Source of the DNA: Enterococcus lacertideformus
Lineage (GTDB): Bacteria; Bacillota; Bacilli; Lactobacillales; Enterococcaceae
NCBI GenBank assembly: GCA_015680865.1
Contig: JADAKE010000017.1
Span: 213,927-277,926 of the forward strand
DNA: 64,000 nt
Direction of reading: 5' to 3'
The notes beneath the pieces are model-generated. The model was not told the DNA's origin, did not search any database, and worked only from the letters and a program-made list of their open reading frames with translations. The position numbers and the translations under genes were made by a program. Numbering within the stretch: position 1 is the first letter of the stretch; the number at the start of each line of letters is the position of its first letter. Below, one piece after another: positions 1-9,816 of the stretch.

Positions 1-130
<130 letters not shown>

Positions 131-143
131 CTACCTCTTTGTA

Positions 144-686
144 CTATCTATTTAATTGGCTACGCATTTTTTCTAATTGCGTGCGAATGCTCCCGTCGAT
201 TACTCGATGGCTAGCTTCAACAATTGCCCCACCAATAATGGAAGAATCAACAATTTGCTTTAATTCAACTGTTTGATAGTTCATTGCTTTTGCTACATTC
301 TTTTCTAGTTTTTGTAACTGTTCATCAGAAAGTGGTACAGCAGTTTTTACACTTCCTAAAAGGAGTCCTTTATATTCATTGTAGCGATGTTCATACTCAT
401 CGATCATAAATAATAAATCAGACATACGGTTGTAATTATAGACAACTTCTAAAAAGTTTTTTACGATGCCGTCGAAACCACTGACAAGTTTATCCATAAT
501 GATACGTTTTTCATGAGGTTCTAAGCGGACGTCACTAAGCATATTGCCTAATCCAGCTACTTCGCTATAGATTTGGCGTAAGCTTAGCAAATCTTGGTAA
601 ATTTCTTCAGCACAGTTTGAATCTATCGCCAGTTCAAACAATGCTTTACCATAGCTTCTACCGACAGTATATTTATCTAGTTTCAT
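144..686 (-). CDS. atpH: F-type ATP synthase delta subunit
   Basis: 180 residues, the usual delta (OSCP) length. The N-terminal helical domain starts MKLDKYTVGRSYGKALFELA, and the C-terminal region carries the family pattern VDSSIIGGAIVEASHRVIDGS. Delta sits on top of the F1 hexamer and ties it to the b-subunit stalk. The gene overlaps the end of atpF by 14 bp, so translation is probably coupled, and it lies 22 bp before atpA. In enterococci the F-ATPase mainly pumps H+ out at the cost of ATP to hold cytoplasmic pH. No lesion seen. Confidence 0.97.
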   Translation of the reverse strand: MKLDKYTVGRSYGKALFELAIDSNCAEEIYQDLLSLRQIYSEVAGLGNMLSDVRLEPHEKRIIMDKLVSGFDGIVKNFLEVVYNYNRMSDLLFMIDEYEHRYNEYKGLLLGSVKTAVPLSDEQLQKLEKNVAKAMNYQTVELKQIVDSSIIGGAIVEASHRVIDGSIRTQLEKMRSQLNR

Positions 687-1197
687 TTGAAGAACCTAGA
701 CTTTCAATATATTGATTGATTAAAGATTCATGCATTTCTGGAGATAGTTCTTTATTCAAGATTTTAGCCGCAATTTGAAGAGAAAGGTCAGCTACATCGT
801 CTTTTACAGAGTTTAAAGCTGTATCACGTTCTAACATAATATCGGCTTGCGCTTTGCTTCTTAGACGTGCAACCTCTTCTTGTGTATCCTTCAAAATATT
901 TTGACGGCTTAATTCTCCACTTTCTTTCGCATTTTTAATGATATCAGCTGCATCTGAACGAGAAGCTAACAATTGTTGTTCGCGTTCTTGTTCCATTTTT
1001 GCTGAATTGATGCGAGATTGTTCGGCAGAATCTAAATCATTGGCGATCTTATCTTCACGTTTTTTCAGAATATCGCTGATTGGTCCCCAAGCAAAATGCT
1101 TTAATAGGAACATTAATATCAAAAATGATCCGCTGACAACGATGATGTTACCTAACATCGGATTACCAACTTCTGCAATTGCCAATTGATTCAGCAT
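673..1197 (-). CDS. atpF: F-type ATP synthase subunit b
   Basis: 174 residues. One N-terminal transmembrane helix (about residues 17-36, IIVVSGSFLILMFLLKHFAW) is followed by a long charged coiled coil rich in E, K, R, Q and A, the classic architecture of the peripheral-stalk b subunit. The b dimer anchors in FO beside subunit a and contacts delta at its C-terminus. The stop overlaps the atpH start. Upstream, an unusually long 225-bp spacer separates it from atpE and holds a hairpin. Confidence 0.97.
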   Translation of the reverse strand: MLNQLAIAEVGNPMLGNIIVVSGSFLILMFLLKHFAWGPISDILKKREDKIANDLDSAEQSRINSAKMEQEREQQLLASRSDAADIIKNAKESGELSRQNILKDTQEEVARLRSKAQADIMLERDTALNSVKDDVADLSLQIAAKILNKELSPEMHESLINQYIESLGSSNETR

Positions 1198-1422
1198 AGG
1201 CTAGCCTTCCTTTCTTTAAGGTGTATCTCACATAGCACAAAGAAAACTTGATTTCGTAATATCGAATATTACTTCCTAAGCGCTATTTTATCCTAGTTTT
1301 GATAAGAAACAGATGACTGTCATGTTGCTACTACTTCAATCAGCTCATCTGTCGCTTTGTTTGTTCATTGCAATCAAAAGAGGATTAGTGACATTTGTCC
1401 CATCCTCATCTAATAGATTTGA
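1198..1422 (-). promoter_or_regulatory. Long atpE-atpF spacer with intercistronic hairpin
   Basis: Other junctions in this operon are about 50 bp or overlap, but 225 bp separates atpE from atpF. No ORF is visible. Read on the minus strand, just after the atpE stop, GAGGAT (1402-1407) pairs with ATCCTC (1380-1385), and inside that stem GACA pairs with TGTC. There is no U-tract after it, so it is not a classic terminator. It could protect the upstream atpB-atpE mRNA or lower expression of the genes beyond, which would fit the excess of c subunits needed. Confidence 0.5.
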
Positions 1423-1641
<219 letters not shown>

Positions 1642-1687
1642 TTATTTCCTCCTAAATAGATAAAATAGTGGTTTATTAAAAACGATG

Positions 1688-2407
1688 TTATTCTTCTACT
1701 TCAATCTTATGGCTCATATAAACCATTGATAAAGTGACAAAGACAAATGCTTGGATGCTTCCAATAAACAAGGAGAATGCGATCCAGACCATCTCTAAAG
1801 GAATTGCTAACGGTAATGAGAACCATCCTAAGTTGTTCATCATACTGGCAATCAAGGTAAGTAAAACTTCCCCTGCATAAATATTCCCGTAAAGACGTAA
1901 AGCAAGTGTTAATAGATTCGTAAATTCTTCAATCAGTTTCATTGGAAACATAAAACTGTACGGTTTTAGGAACGAATTTACAAAATATCCTTTAAAACCA
2001 AGCTTTTTCACCCCGAATAAATGAGTAAGTGTGATCATTATAAATGCCAAAGTTAAAGTAACAAACGGGTCTGCTGTTGGGCTTTTCCAAAGTGTTGTTT
2101 CGCTAGGTAAGACGATTTTCGTTATTAAACCTATGTTATTTGCCACAAAGACAAACAAGAACAATGTAAAAGCCAACAAATGAAAGTTATTCAATTCTTT
2201 TCTAGGCAGATTATCTGTTACGATTCCTCGGGTAAAGTCAATGACCCATTCAAGCGCATTTTGTTTCCCCGTCGGTTTCATCTTAAGATTTCTTGTAAAG
2301 AAGTAAACTAAGAAGAAGACAATCAAACAGGTCAATAACACCATCATACAAACAGTACCATCAAACCAAACAGGTCCAATATGGAACGTTAGCGAGCGTT
2401 CATCCAA
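1688..2407 (-). CDS. atpB: F-type ATP synthase subunit a
   Basis: 239 residues with about five to six hydrophobic helices. The conserved Arg of subunit a lies in the segment LTLALRLYGNIYAGE (about residues 165-179), and FVFVTLSMVYMSHKI near the C-terminus is typical. Subunit a forms the proton half-channels against the c ring. The start is a TTG at 2407 with AGAGGTG about 7 bases upstream; no better ATG is in frame. It is the first gene of the operon; no atpI is visible upstream. Confidence 0.96.
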   Translation of the reverse strand: MDERSLTFHIGPVWFDGTVCMMVLLTCLIVFFLVYFFTRNLKMKPTGKQNALEWVIDFTRGIVTDNLPRKELNNFHLLAFTLFLFVFVANNIGLITKIVLPSETTLWKSPTADPFVTLTLAFIMITLTHLFGVKKLGFKGYFVNSFLKPYSFMFPMKLIEEFTNLLTLALRLYGNIYAGEVLLTLIASMMNNLGWFSLPLAIPLEMVWIAFSLFIGSIQAFVFVTLSMVYMSHKIEVEE

Positions 2408-2494
2408 TCCATTTCACCTCTTTTCCCTGAATTTCACATAAAATCAACTTCATGTGTACATCTGTTTTTTCTAAATCGTTTCTAACCAAACGTT

Positions 2495-2523
2495 ATCATA
2501 CCACCATAAAACAGAAAATACAA
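2495..2523 (-). promoter_or_regulatory. Probable promoter of the atp operon
   Basis: On the minus strand TTGTAT (2518-2523) and TATGAT (2495-2500) are separated by exactly 17 bp, and TGG before the -10 gives an extended -10 element. It lies about 90 bp upstream of the atpB TTG start, with no gene between. Confidence 0.65.
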
Positions 2524-2670
2524 AACATTTTAATGAAAATAAGCCAATTTTTCATTTCAAACAAAAAATATAGTGGATATTAACCAGAAAAAAACTTTGA
2601 TATCATGCTTTATCAGATTAAATGCTAACAAATTTTATCATTAAGTAAAATTAAAAGCACCGAATATGCG

Positions 2671-2692
2671 AAAAAGGATAATGAAATTATCC
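2671..2692 (-). terminator. Intrinsic terminator overlapping the smpB stop codon
   Basis: Minus strand GGATAAT-TTC-ATTATCC (2676-2692), a perfect 7-bp stem, followed by TTTTT (2671-2675). The smpB stop codon is inside the stem. It ends the secG-est-rnr-smpB block before the atp promoter. Confidence 0.8.
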
Positions 2693-3151
2693 AGAGAAAT
2701 TTTTTAATGTTCGTTCAATTTGACTATCTACGTCTTTTCGTTTTAAATCTTCTCTCTTATCATAGGATCGTTTCCCTTTAGCCAGTCCGATCAGAACTTT
2801 GGCATAGCAATCACGGATATATACTTTTAAAGGAACGATTGTAATTCCCGTATTTTTTGTTTCATTTTCAAGCCGTCTAATTTGCTTTTTGTGCAATAAT
2901 AGCTTTCTTGTGCGTAAAGTGTCATGATTGAAAATATTCCCTTGCTCGTATGGACTGATATGAACGTTATGCAAAAAAGCTTCACCATTACGAACCCGCA
3001 CAAATCCATCTTTCAGATTGATCCGGCTATTTCGAATGGATTTGATCTCTGTTCCCTGTAAAACCATTCCCGCTTCCATCGTGTCGATGATCGAATAATC
3101 ATGGCGAGCCTTTTTATTTTGTGCGATTAATTTGCCCTCGCCTTTTGGCAC
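2687..3151 (-). CDS. smpB: SsrA-binding protein SmpB
   Basis: 154 residues, full length. It starts [19 protein letters not shown] and contains GTEIKSIR and HNVHISPY of the OB fold, plus [13 protein letters not shown] near the C-terminal tail. SmpB binds tmRNA and brings it to stalled ribosomes for trans-translation. It is the last gene after rnr, matching the Bacillus/Enterococcus order secG-est-rnr-smpB; RNase R also works in the tmRNA pathway. Intact. Confidence 0.97.
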   Translation of the reverse strand: MPKGEGKLIAQNKKARHDYSIIDTMEAGMVLQGTEIKSIRNSRINLKDGFVRVRNGEAFLHNVHISPYEQGNIFNHDTLRTRKLLLHKKQIRRLENETKNTGITIVPLKVYIRDCYAKVLIGLAKGKRSYDKREDLKRKDVDSQIERTLKNFSG

Positions 3152-3235
3152 GATACATTCCTCCCAACTAATAGTCTTTTATATTTTACTTTTTCTTTTT
3201 AATTCCTTTATAAAAAGGCTTCTTGCCTTTTTTAT

Positions 3236-5518
3236 TTACGATGTTCTTTGCTTTTTTTCCATTTCTTTCTGAACGAAGTTTTTTTGTCTTTTTTGTTGGC
3301 GATTGGATGCTTTTCCTTTGCTTGACGTTTTTGGGCGCTCAAGTGAGACTACTTCTTCTGCTTCAATCAAATCAAAGTCAATAGCTCGTTCTTCTGGGTC
3401 TGCTTTAATGACTTTTACACGAACTTTTTGACCAATTTTGAACGTTAAGCCTGTACGTTCGCCAACTAGAGCTAGATGATTCTCAATAAAATGGAAATAG
3501 TCCTGTTTGAGGTCATTGATATGGATTAATCCTTCAATTGTGTTTGGTAACTCAACAAATAATCCAAATTTGACAACAGAACTAATAATCCCATCAAATT
3601 CTTCTCCCACTTTGTCCATCATGAATTCTGCTTTCTTCATGGCATCCACTTCACGTTCTGCTTCAACCGCACGGCGTTCCATTTTAGAGCTATGGTCAGC
3701 AATTTCTGGTAGCTCACTTTCCCAATAAGTTCGATTTGCTTCGCTCGGATCTTCTCCATAGGAACGAATCAAGCGATGGACGATCAAATCAGGATAACGT
3801 CTGATCGGTGAAGTAAAATGCGTATAGTACTCTGCTGCTAGTCCATAATGACCAAAATTATCCTCGGAGTAACGTGCTTGTTGCATACTTCTCAATAACA
3901 TCGTATTGATCACCGCCGATTCAGGACGATCTTCTACGTTAGCGATTACCTTTTGCAAATCCTTTGGCGTAATGGTCCCTTTCGTCCCCCGCACGACAAT
4001 TCCCAAAGCTGAGGCAAAGTCAAAGAAACGTTGCATTTTTTCTTCCTTTGGTTGTTCATGAATACGATAAATAAAAGGGAAATGACGTTCATTGAAATGT
4101 TGTGCGGCTGTTTCATTTGCTACTAACATAAAGGATTCAATCAATCGTTCTCCCACACCACGGCTTCTAAGTAGGATATCAGACGGATGTCCATTTGATT
4201 CAACAACAATTTTTGCTTCGCTATCCTCAAAAGAAATAGCTCCACGGCGAATCCGCATCGTCTCTAAAATATGATGTAGCTCTTGCATTTCTTGAAACAT
4301 CGGAACCAATTGTTCATAGCGCATCATAACAGCCTCATCTTGTTCTTCTAAGATCTGGTTGACCGCTGTGTACGTCATACGTTCTGCCGTTTGTATCACA
4401 CTTGGAAAAATTTCATGAGAAATAACTTGTCCGCTCGGATTGATTTCCATTTCACAACTCATAGTCAGTCTAGGTATGTGAGGATTCAAAGAACAAATCC
4501 CATTGGAAAGTCTTTGTGGAATCATGGGGATCACTCGATCTGTCAAATACACACTTGTCCCTCGTTCGTAAGCCTCTTGATCTAAATGACTTCCTTGCGT
4601 CACATAATAAGAAACATCCGCAATATGGACTCCTAAAAAGTAATTTCCATTGGACAATTTTTTCACTGTCACTGCATCATCTAAATCCTTTGCATCTTCT
4701 CCATCAATCGTCACAATCAATTGATCTCTCAAATCTTTACGGTTCATAAAATCCTTTTCATTGATCGTATCTGGTACTTGATCTGCTTCTGCCAAGACGT
4801 CATCTGGAAATTTTGTCGGAATCCCGTTTGATACGACAATCGATAGGATATCCATACCAGGATCATTTTTATGGCCAATTACTTGTTTGATGATCCCCTC
4901 TAAACTAGTTGCGTAATTTTTCTCTGGGTAATGGGTCAGTTCGATCATAACAATACTTCCATCAATAGTACGGATACCTTCCGCTGCTACATAAACTTTA
5001 AACTGATTCAATTTCTTTTCTTTCGGTATCACTACCCCATAAAGATCTGTTTCTTTGATCTCCTCTTCGGTGTAAGAAACAAATTCGCCAGCTAGTTGAT
5101 GTGTCGCTCGTTGGCGAATCTCAACCACTTTTCCTTCAGCGCCCCGATCCATAGCAGTATCCGCTGTTTTTATGATATCAATAGCCACCGTATCGCCATC
5201 CATCGCATAACCGGTTGCTTCTTTTGGGATATAAACGTCATCTTCTTCCGGATCAATCGTCACAAACCCAAATCCTCTTTCATTTGCACGAAAGACTCCT
5301 TCGATCAGCATCGGTTTCAGAGGTAACTTGATTTTTCCTTTTTTTGTAAAAATAATACTTTGTTCTCTTTCCATTTGCGCAACAGTTTGGACTAACAATT
5401 TAAAGTCTTCACTTTTTTGTAACCCTAACCCTTGGGCAATTTCTTCCATTGAAAAGCTTTTTTTACGTTCACTCTCAATAAAAAAAATAATTTTTTCTTT
5501 TATCGTTTTTTTTGTCAT
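3236..5518 (-). CDS. rnr: Ribonuclease R
   Basis: 760 residues. An N-terminal winged-helix region (about 1-70) and cold-shock OB domains are followed by the RNB catalytic domain with the metal-binding run DGEDAKDLDDAV (about 273-284) and RRYPDLIVHR further on, then an S1 domain (about 635-715) and a lysine/arginine-rich tail. It is a processive 3'-5' exoribonuclease for structured RNA. The ATG overlaps the est stop as ATGA, so translation is coupled. Codons 2-5 contain an A8 tract that remains in frame, a useful contrast to the frameshifted tracts elsewhere in this window. Confidence 0.97.
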   Translation of the reverse strand: MTKKTIKEKIIFFIESERKKSFSMEEIAQGLGLQKSEDFKLLVQTVAQMEREQSIIFTKKGKIKLPLKPMLIEGVFRANERGFGFVTIDPEEDDVYIPKEATGYAMDGDTVAIDIIKTADTAMDRGAEGKVVEIRQRATHQLAGEFVSYTEEEIKETDLYGVVIPKEKKLNQFKVYVAAEGIRTIDGSIVMIELTHYPEKNYATSLEGIIKQVIGHKNDPGMDILSIVVSNGIPTKFPDDVLAEADQVPDTINEKDFMNRKDLRDQLIVTIDGEDAKDLDDAVTVKKLSNGNYFLGVHIADVSYYVTQGSHLDQEAYERGTSVYLTDRVIPMIPQRLSNGICSLNPHIPRLTMSCEMEINPSGQVISHEIFPSVIQTAERMTYTAVNQILEEQDEAVMMRYEQLVPMFQEMQELHHILETMRIRRGAISFEDSEAKIVVESNGHPSDILLRSRGVGERLIESFMLVANETAAQHFNERHFPFIYRIHEQPKEEKMQRFFDFASALGIVVRGTKGTITPKDLQKVIANVEDRPESAVINTMLLRSMQQARYSEDNFGHYGLAAEYYTHFTSPIRRYPDLIVHRLIRSYGEDPSEANRTYWESELPEIADHSSKMERRAVEAEREVDAMKKAEFMMDKVGEEFDGIISSVVKFGLFVELPNTIEGLIHINDLKQDYFHFIENHLALVGERTGLTFKIGQKVRVKVIKADPEERAIDFDLIEAEEVVSLERPKTSSKGKASNRQQKRQKNFVQKEMEKKQRTS

Positions 5519-6267
5519 ATTGATTCCTCATTCCAAGGTAATTTCTCTAGAAATTCCAACACATCTTTTTCCAGTAATCTTCTCGACTCACCAACAGTGA
5601 TTACATGCTTGCTGTTAGGATACCATTGGAGGGTCAGCCTTTTATCTATCAATTTTTTTGCTGTTTCATAGACACCCAACGGATCAATCATTTCGTCTTG
5701 ACCTGCCTGAGCTAAAAATATAGGGGTTTGGATTTTGTCAAGATTTCCTTCTGTGATTGCTGCTTGCTTTTGAATCTCCGCTAATTGCTGATGAACTTTT
5801 GGACGAAGGGTTGCAACTATCTCTTCAATTGTTTGTTCTGACTCTCCTGCAGTCTTTAGCACATAGCGCTCATAACGTTCGAAATTTTCTGACACGTGCG
5901 TTTCAACTGGAGAAATAGGCGAACAGAAAAAACCACCGCCAATCATTTGTTGCTCTTCTAATGCCCGAACAGCAAAGATTCCGCCCATAGACAATCCAAA
6001 AACAGCAATTTGAGAATACCCTTCTGTTTCTAAAAATTGCACAGCTTGTTTGGTATATTCCCACCAAGTTTCAGCTTTTTGGGATAAGATATCTTCGGGA
6101 TTCAGCGTACCATGTCCTGTAAACAAAGGCGCATAGACAGTATACTCTAACTTTTCCAAATACCGTGCAAGCATCCTTACATCATTAGGGCTTCCTGAAT
6201 AAGCATGTAATAATAGGACAGCCCGCTTACTGTGCTTTTCATAAAAAGATTTTGGTAGACTTTTCAT
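5515..6267 (-). CDS. est: Carboxylesterase (alpha/beta hydrolase, EstA/YvaK type)
   Basis: About 250 residues. Alpha/beta hydrolase fold with the nucleophile elbow GLSMGG (Ser near 95), an N-terminal oxyanion region LLLHAYSGSP, Asp in AGQDEMID and His in NSKHVIT. This family of cytoplasmic monoacylglycerol/carboxylesterases conventionally sits between secG and rnr in Gram-positives, as here. I prefer the ATG at 6267, with AGGTG about 6 bases upstream, over an in-frame GTG at 6276 that lies in the ribosome-binding site. Physiological substrate unknown. Confidence 0.88.
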   Translation of the reverse strand: MKSLPKSFYEKHSKRAVLLLHAYSGSPNDVRMLARYLEKLEYTVYAPLFTGHGTLNPEDILSQKAETWWEYTKQAVQFLETEGYSQIAVFGLSMGGIFAVRALEEQQMIGGGFFCSPISPVETHVSENFERYERYVLKTAGESEQTIEEIVATLRPKVHQQLAEIQKQAAITEGNLDKIQTPIFLAQAGQDEMIDPLGVYETAKKLIDKRLTLQWYPNSKHVITVGESRRLLEKDVLEFLEKLPWNEESI

Positions 6268-6341
6268 TTTGCTCACCTCGTTCTTTTTATTTTAACATAG
6301 ATTGATGATCCCTTATCGCAAAATAACTCTTCTTAGCAAAT

Positions 6342-6378
6342 AAAAAAGAGCCGAGACACTCGTCTCTGCTCTTTTTTT
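6342..6378. terminator. Bidirectional intrinsic terminator between secG and est
   Basis: AAAAAAGAGC...GAGAC-ACTC-GTCTC...GCTCTTTTTTT: a GC-centred hairpin with A and T tracts on both sides. It suggests secG transcription partly ends before est. The remaining spacer (6379-6552) also has a short GCTAA-CGC-TTAGC dyad near 6481; I see no gene in it. Confidence 0.75.
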
Positions 6379-6552
6379 GTATCATATCCTCTTTTTATTA
6401 TTTTACAACTAGTTAAACTAAAAAATTTTTTGAGAAAAATAAGTCGAAATACTTATCATGCGCATAAAAAGTCAACAAATGCTAACGCTTAGCGATTAGT
6501 CTACAAATCAGCACGATACTCTGCTTATTCACCAGCATTTAAAGTAAACTTC

Positions 6553-6786
6553 TTATTTAGAAGATAAAAAAGCAAGGGCAAACAATAAAATCATCCATAC
6601 AGCGCCCATCACTGCAGTTGAACGTTGCATGACTGCTTCAAACCCGCGTGCTTGTTTACCGAATAATTGATCGGCTCCCCCTGTAAATGCACTAGCTGCG
6701 CTATTTTGTTTACTTGGTTGCATCATAATGGCAATGACCATCACAATTGATAAAACGATCACGATTCCTAAAATTAAATTATACAT
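6553..6786 (-). CDS. secG: Preprotein translocase subunit SecG
   Basis: 77 residues from the ATG at 6786, which has a strong AAGGAGG site 8 bases upstream; a longer reading frame is open upstream but has no such site and would exceed the family length. Two membrane helices (about 3-22 and 55-75) flank a loop with MMQPSKQNSAASAFTGGAD, typical of SecG. It is the accessory subunit of SecYEG that helps SecA-driven export. Intact. Confidence 0.94.
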   Translation of the reverse strand: MYNLILGIVIVLSIVMVIAIMMQPSKQNSAASAFTGGADQLFGKQARGFEAVMQRSTAVMGAVWMILLFALAFLSSK

Positions 6787-6984
6787 CGAGCAGCCTCCTT
6801 TTTTGTAAAATATCATCCCTTCTACTTTATCATATATAACAAACTCTGACAACCTCCCTCTCTGAAACAACATTACATTTCATGAATTAATTCATAAATG
6901 TGTAACTCCTGAATGAATTTAACATATAGGATTGTTCATTTATTCTTAAACAACTAAGTTGTCTGGTCTCCATTCTGTAAGTTT

Positions 6985-7260
6985 TTATGGATGGCGCACA
7001 TCTTGATATTCAGTTTTTTTGTCAAATTCTTTTTTTGCATATGGACATAACGGAATAATTTTCTTTCCTTCTCGTCTTGCTAATTCCACCCCATTAAAGA
7101 CAAGCTTTTCTGCTAATTTTTGTCCTCGATATTCTGGTTCAATAAATGTATGATCAACAATCATGATTTCAGGTCCTGCATCTGTCCAAGTCATTTCTCC
7201 TATTTCTTGTGCTTCATCGTTCAATAAGACCAAACGATTTTTTTCTTCTCTGATTTCCAT
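6985..7260 (-). CDS. GNAT-type N-acetyltransferase, small (YjdJ-like)
   Basis: 91 residues. It contains the compact acetyl-CoA binding pattern YRGQKLAEKLV (about 44-54) and the ending IIPLCPYAKKEFDK, which match the small Acetyltransf_CG group of GNAT proteins. The substrate is unknown. It lies between secG and a broken hydrolase and seems to be its own unit. No lesion. Confidence 0.85.
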   Translation of the reverse strand: MEIREEKNRLVLLNDEAQEIGEMTWTDAGPEIMIVDHTFIEPEYRGQKLAEKLVFNGVELARREGKKIIPLCPYAKKEFDKKTEYQDVRHP

Positions 7261-7351
7261 CTTTCTTCACTCCTTACGTCAGCCAAATGGTTTGTTTTCT
7301 TTAATTTTAACAGCCTATTTTCAAGCAAACAATTATTTTACTTCAAACACC

Positions 7352-8326
7352 TTAAGCGTTTGGATCAATGCGTTGTTCAATAAATGAAAAGACAACCGTC
7401 CAATATGTATCAGGATCTTTGACAGCCGCTTCCAAATGGTGGGTATTTGGTATCAAGAACAAGTCATTTTCACCAGCTGTTGCATTTTGAATCGTGTAAG
7501 CTGCGCTAACTGGAACAAAATGATATTTTTCCCCATGAATAATCAAGACAGAAATATGATTGCTCCCTAACTGACGTGTGGCTGAAGCTTGTTTCAATGA
7601 ATAACCAGCATACTTTTTGGCATAACGGTTAGCATAACGCATAATTGTTTTTTTAGGTAAAAAAGTTAGTTTACTTAACATATAACGAAATTCCGCATAC
7701 ACAGAGACATAGCCGCTATCTAGAATGAACCCGCGAACAGCTTCTGGCACTTTTCGCCACTAGCCATCATGATTGCTGAAGCTCCCATTGATCCACCGTG
7801 TAAAATAATGGCTGCTTCTGGTTGTGTTTTTAAGATATAGTTAATCCAAATAATCAAATCAAGACGATCAAGCCAGCCCATGCCAATAATTTCACCTTCA
7901 CTTTTGCCATGAGCACGTAGATCAGGAATCAATACGTTATACCCTTTTTCTGCATATTTTTTTCCGATAAAAGACATATCCGTTTTTCCATCACTACGAT
8001 AATCATGAACACAGATCACCCACTTTTTCTCAGCGGCAGATGACCGGAAAATCCGCCCTATCAATTTTAGACCTTCCTGACTCTTTACTTCTATTTCTTG
8101 ACCATTTATCCAAAAAACTTCTGCTTCATTTTCAGCGATTTTTCGTTGTTTTGCTACACTTGTCAAACCAGCTGGATCCATCAATTGATGCCCCGTATTT
8201 TCATACCAATCATATCCTCGTTGTAAGCCTGATTTGATTAGCTTTTGCGCATAGTAAGAAGAAAAGCCCCTGATAAATGACTGCGCTTAAGACAAGTACA
8301 ACTATAATAAGATAAAATACAATCAC
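7352..8326 (-). pseudogene. Membrane-anchored alpha/beta hydrolase, two frameshifts
   Basis: Read across two frames this is a full hydrolase of about 320 residues: an N-terminal membrane helix from a GTG at 8326, then VHDYRSDGKTD, a nucleophile elbow GGSMGAS and the late catalytic His in NTHHLEA. Lesion one: a run of four Gs (8267-8270), where three would join ...VIYQG to FSSYYAQKL. Lesion two: one T missing near 7749, where TTG instead of TG would join ASGEK to LPEAVRGFI. Both interruptions are precise and the rest is well conserved, so inactivation is recent. Similar enzymes are broken at 10203 and 31454. Confidence 0.9.
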
Positions 8327-8612
8327 TTATCTTCCCTACTTTCTATAAAGGGTTCCGTTTATTTGAACATTCACTTCTTTTTGTTCTTACAGTTCAATTG
8401 TAACATTAAAAAAAAAACTGCTCAAGTATTCTCTTTAATTTGGATTAAATTATATTAGTCATCATTTCTTTAGTAAAAAAGGATATAATATTAGGAATCA
8501 ATGAAACAAAAATAAATAGCTGTATTATTCATTTTTGATAGTTCTTCTTTAGCAAAAGATTAGCTTCGTAAGTCTTTAGATCAGAAATTTTTATAAGTGT
8601 TTACACAAAAAG
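8327..8612. other. AT-rich spacer, no gene seen
   Basis: Intergenic stretch upstream of the broken hydrolase. It should hold that gene's promoter, but I cannot pick a convincing one. No ORF or clear repeat is visible. Confidence 0.4.
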
Positions 8613-8676
8613 TTAAAAGCGTCTGAGACAAACACCCATGAGAACCGTAGTCCTCATGGGTGTTTATCTCAATCGC
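8613..8676 (-). terminator. Very strong terminator of the M20 peptidase gene
   Basis: On the minus strand AAACACCCATGAG pairs perfectly with CTCATGGGTGTTT around a 10-base loop; GAGA/TCTC and GCG/CGC extend the stem, then TTTTAAC follows. It abuts the stop codon. A truncated relative of the same hairpin arm occurs at about 62703-62725. Confidence 0.85.
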
Positions 8677-9816
8677 CTATCCTAAATAAGATAAAATAAT
8701 CGCTTGGTACTTTTCAATCATATCTAGATAATTATCAATCTCCACGTACTCATCCACTTGATGAGGGAGAGTAACTATACCTGGTCCAAATACGACAAAA
8801 TCAAAGTGATGAGAAGCTTTAGTAAATTCAGCAGCATCAGTCGTCGCAGCTGCGCCGACTAGTGGCAGGGGCTGTTGGAATTGTTCTTGGATACAATCAA
8901 TCAAAGAAGAATTAGAATCAGCTTTCACTGGTATTTTATTGTAATCGATTCTCAATTCTAAATGATAGTCGATTCCTTCATTCAGTTCGTCAACAATTTT
9001 TTGCAATAAATCAATAATTTCGTTGTTTGGAAATTCTGGAATAGAGCGAATATTTCCTTGAAGCTGTGCATAACTTGGAATACTATTGACTTGATTCCCA
9101 CCACTGATCATTGTTACGTTATGGGTCGTTTTTCCTAAGACAGGGTTTTGGATAGTCTCAGCAAGGTGATCCATTTTTGCATTTACCTGGCTAATAAATT
9201 CATTTAAGTGATTGATAGCATTATATCCTTCTTGAGGCATTGAACTATGTGCTTCTTTCCCATGAGAGACTACTGTGTAATTAATAGAACCCATATGCGT
9301 ATACATTAAGCTGTAGTTTGTCGGTTCCCCGATGATCAGACCATCTAGATCGTCCACATATCCATCTTTTGTTAATTGTTGACTACCTAGTTCTCCAACT
9401 TATTCTCCTACTGTAGCTAATAGCTTGACGGTTCCATTAAATTTTTGACCTGATTCTTTTAATTCAATCATCGCAAGAACCATCGCAGCTAGTCCACTCT
9501 TCATATCTGTGGCTCCACGCCCGTACAAACGATTTCCTATAATCTCCGCTGAAAAAGGAGCGTGAGACCAAGAGGCTTCATCCCCCGCTGACAAGACATC
9601 CATGTGCCCCGACAGACCTAGTACTTTTTCACCATGACCATTTTTATAACTAGCCACCAAATTGTCTCGTCCTTCAGCATAAGAAACCAGGTTCCCTTTT
9701 ATTCCATATCGTTCTAAGAGTTTACTCAAATAGGCAGCTACTTCCCCTTCATTCCCATTTACTGACTTCATTCGAATGATCTCTTGTAAAACAGAAATTT
9801 TTTCTTCTTTTTGCAT
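8677..9816 (-). pseudogene. M20 family ArgE/DapE-type deacylase, in-frame stop
   Basis: A metallopeptidase-family deacylase (380 codons including the stop). It carries LSGHMDVLSAGD (metal His and Asp), GRGATDMKSGLA, IIGEPTNY and, at the C-terminus, LPHQVDEYVE. At 9400-9402 the frame is stopped by TAA exactly where the conserved GEEVGE motif needs its second Glu (normally the catalytic base), and the frame then continues unchanged. A single GAA to TAA change therefore kills the enzyme. Likely role when intact: deacylation of an N-acyl amino acid or succinyl-diaminopimelate; the substrate cannot be set from sequence. Confidence 0.9.
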
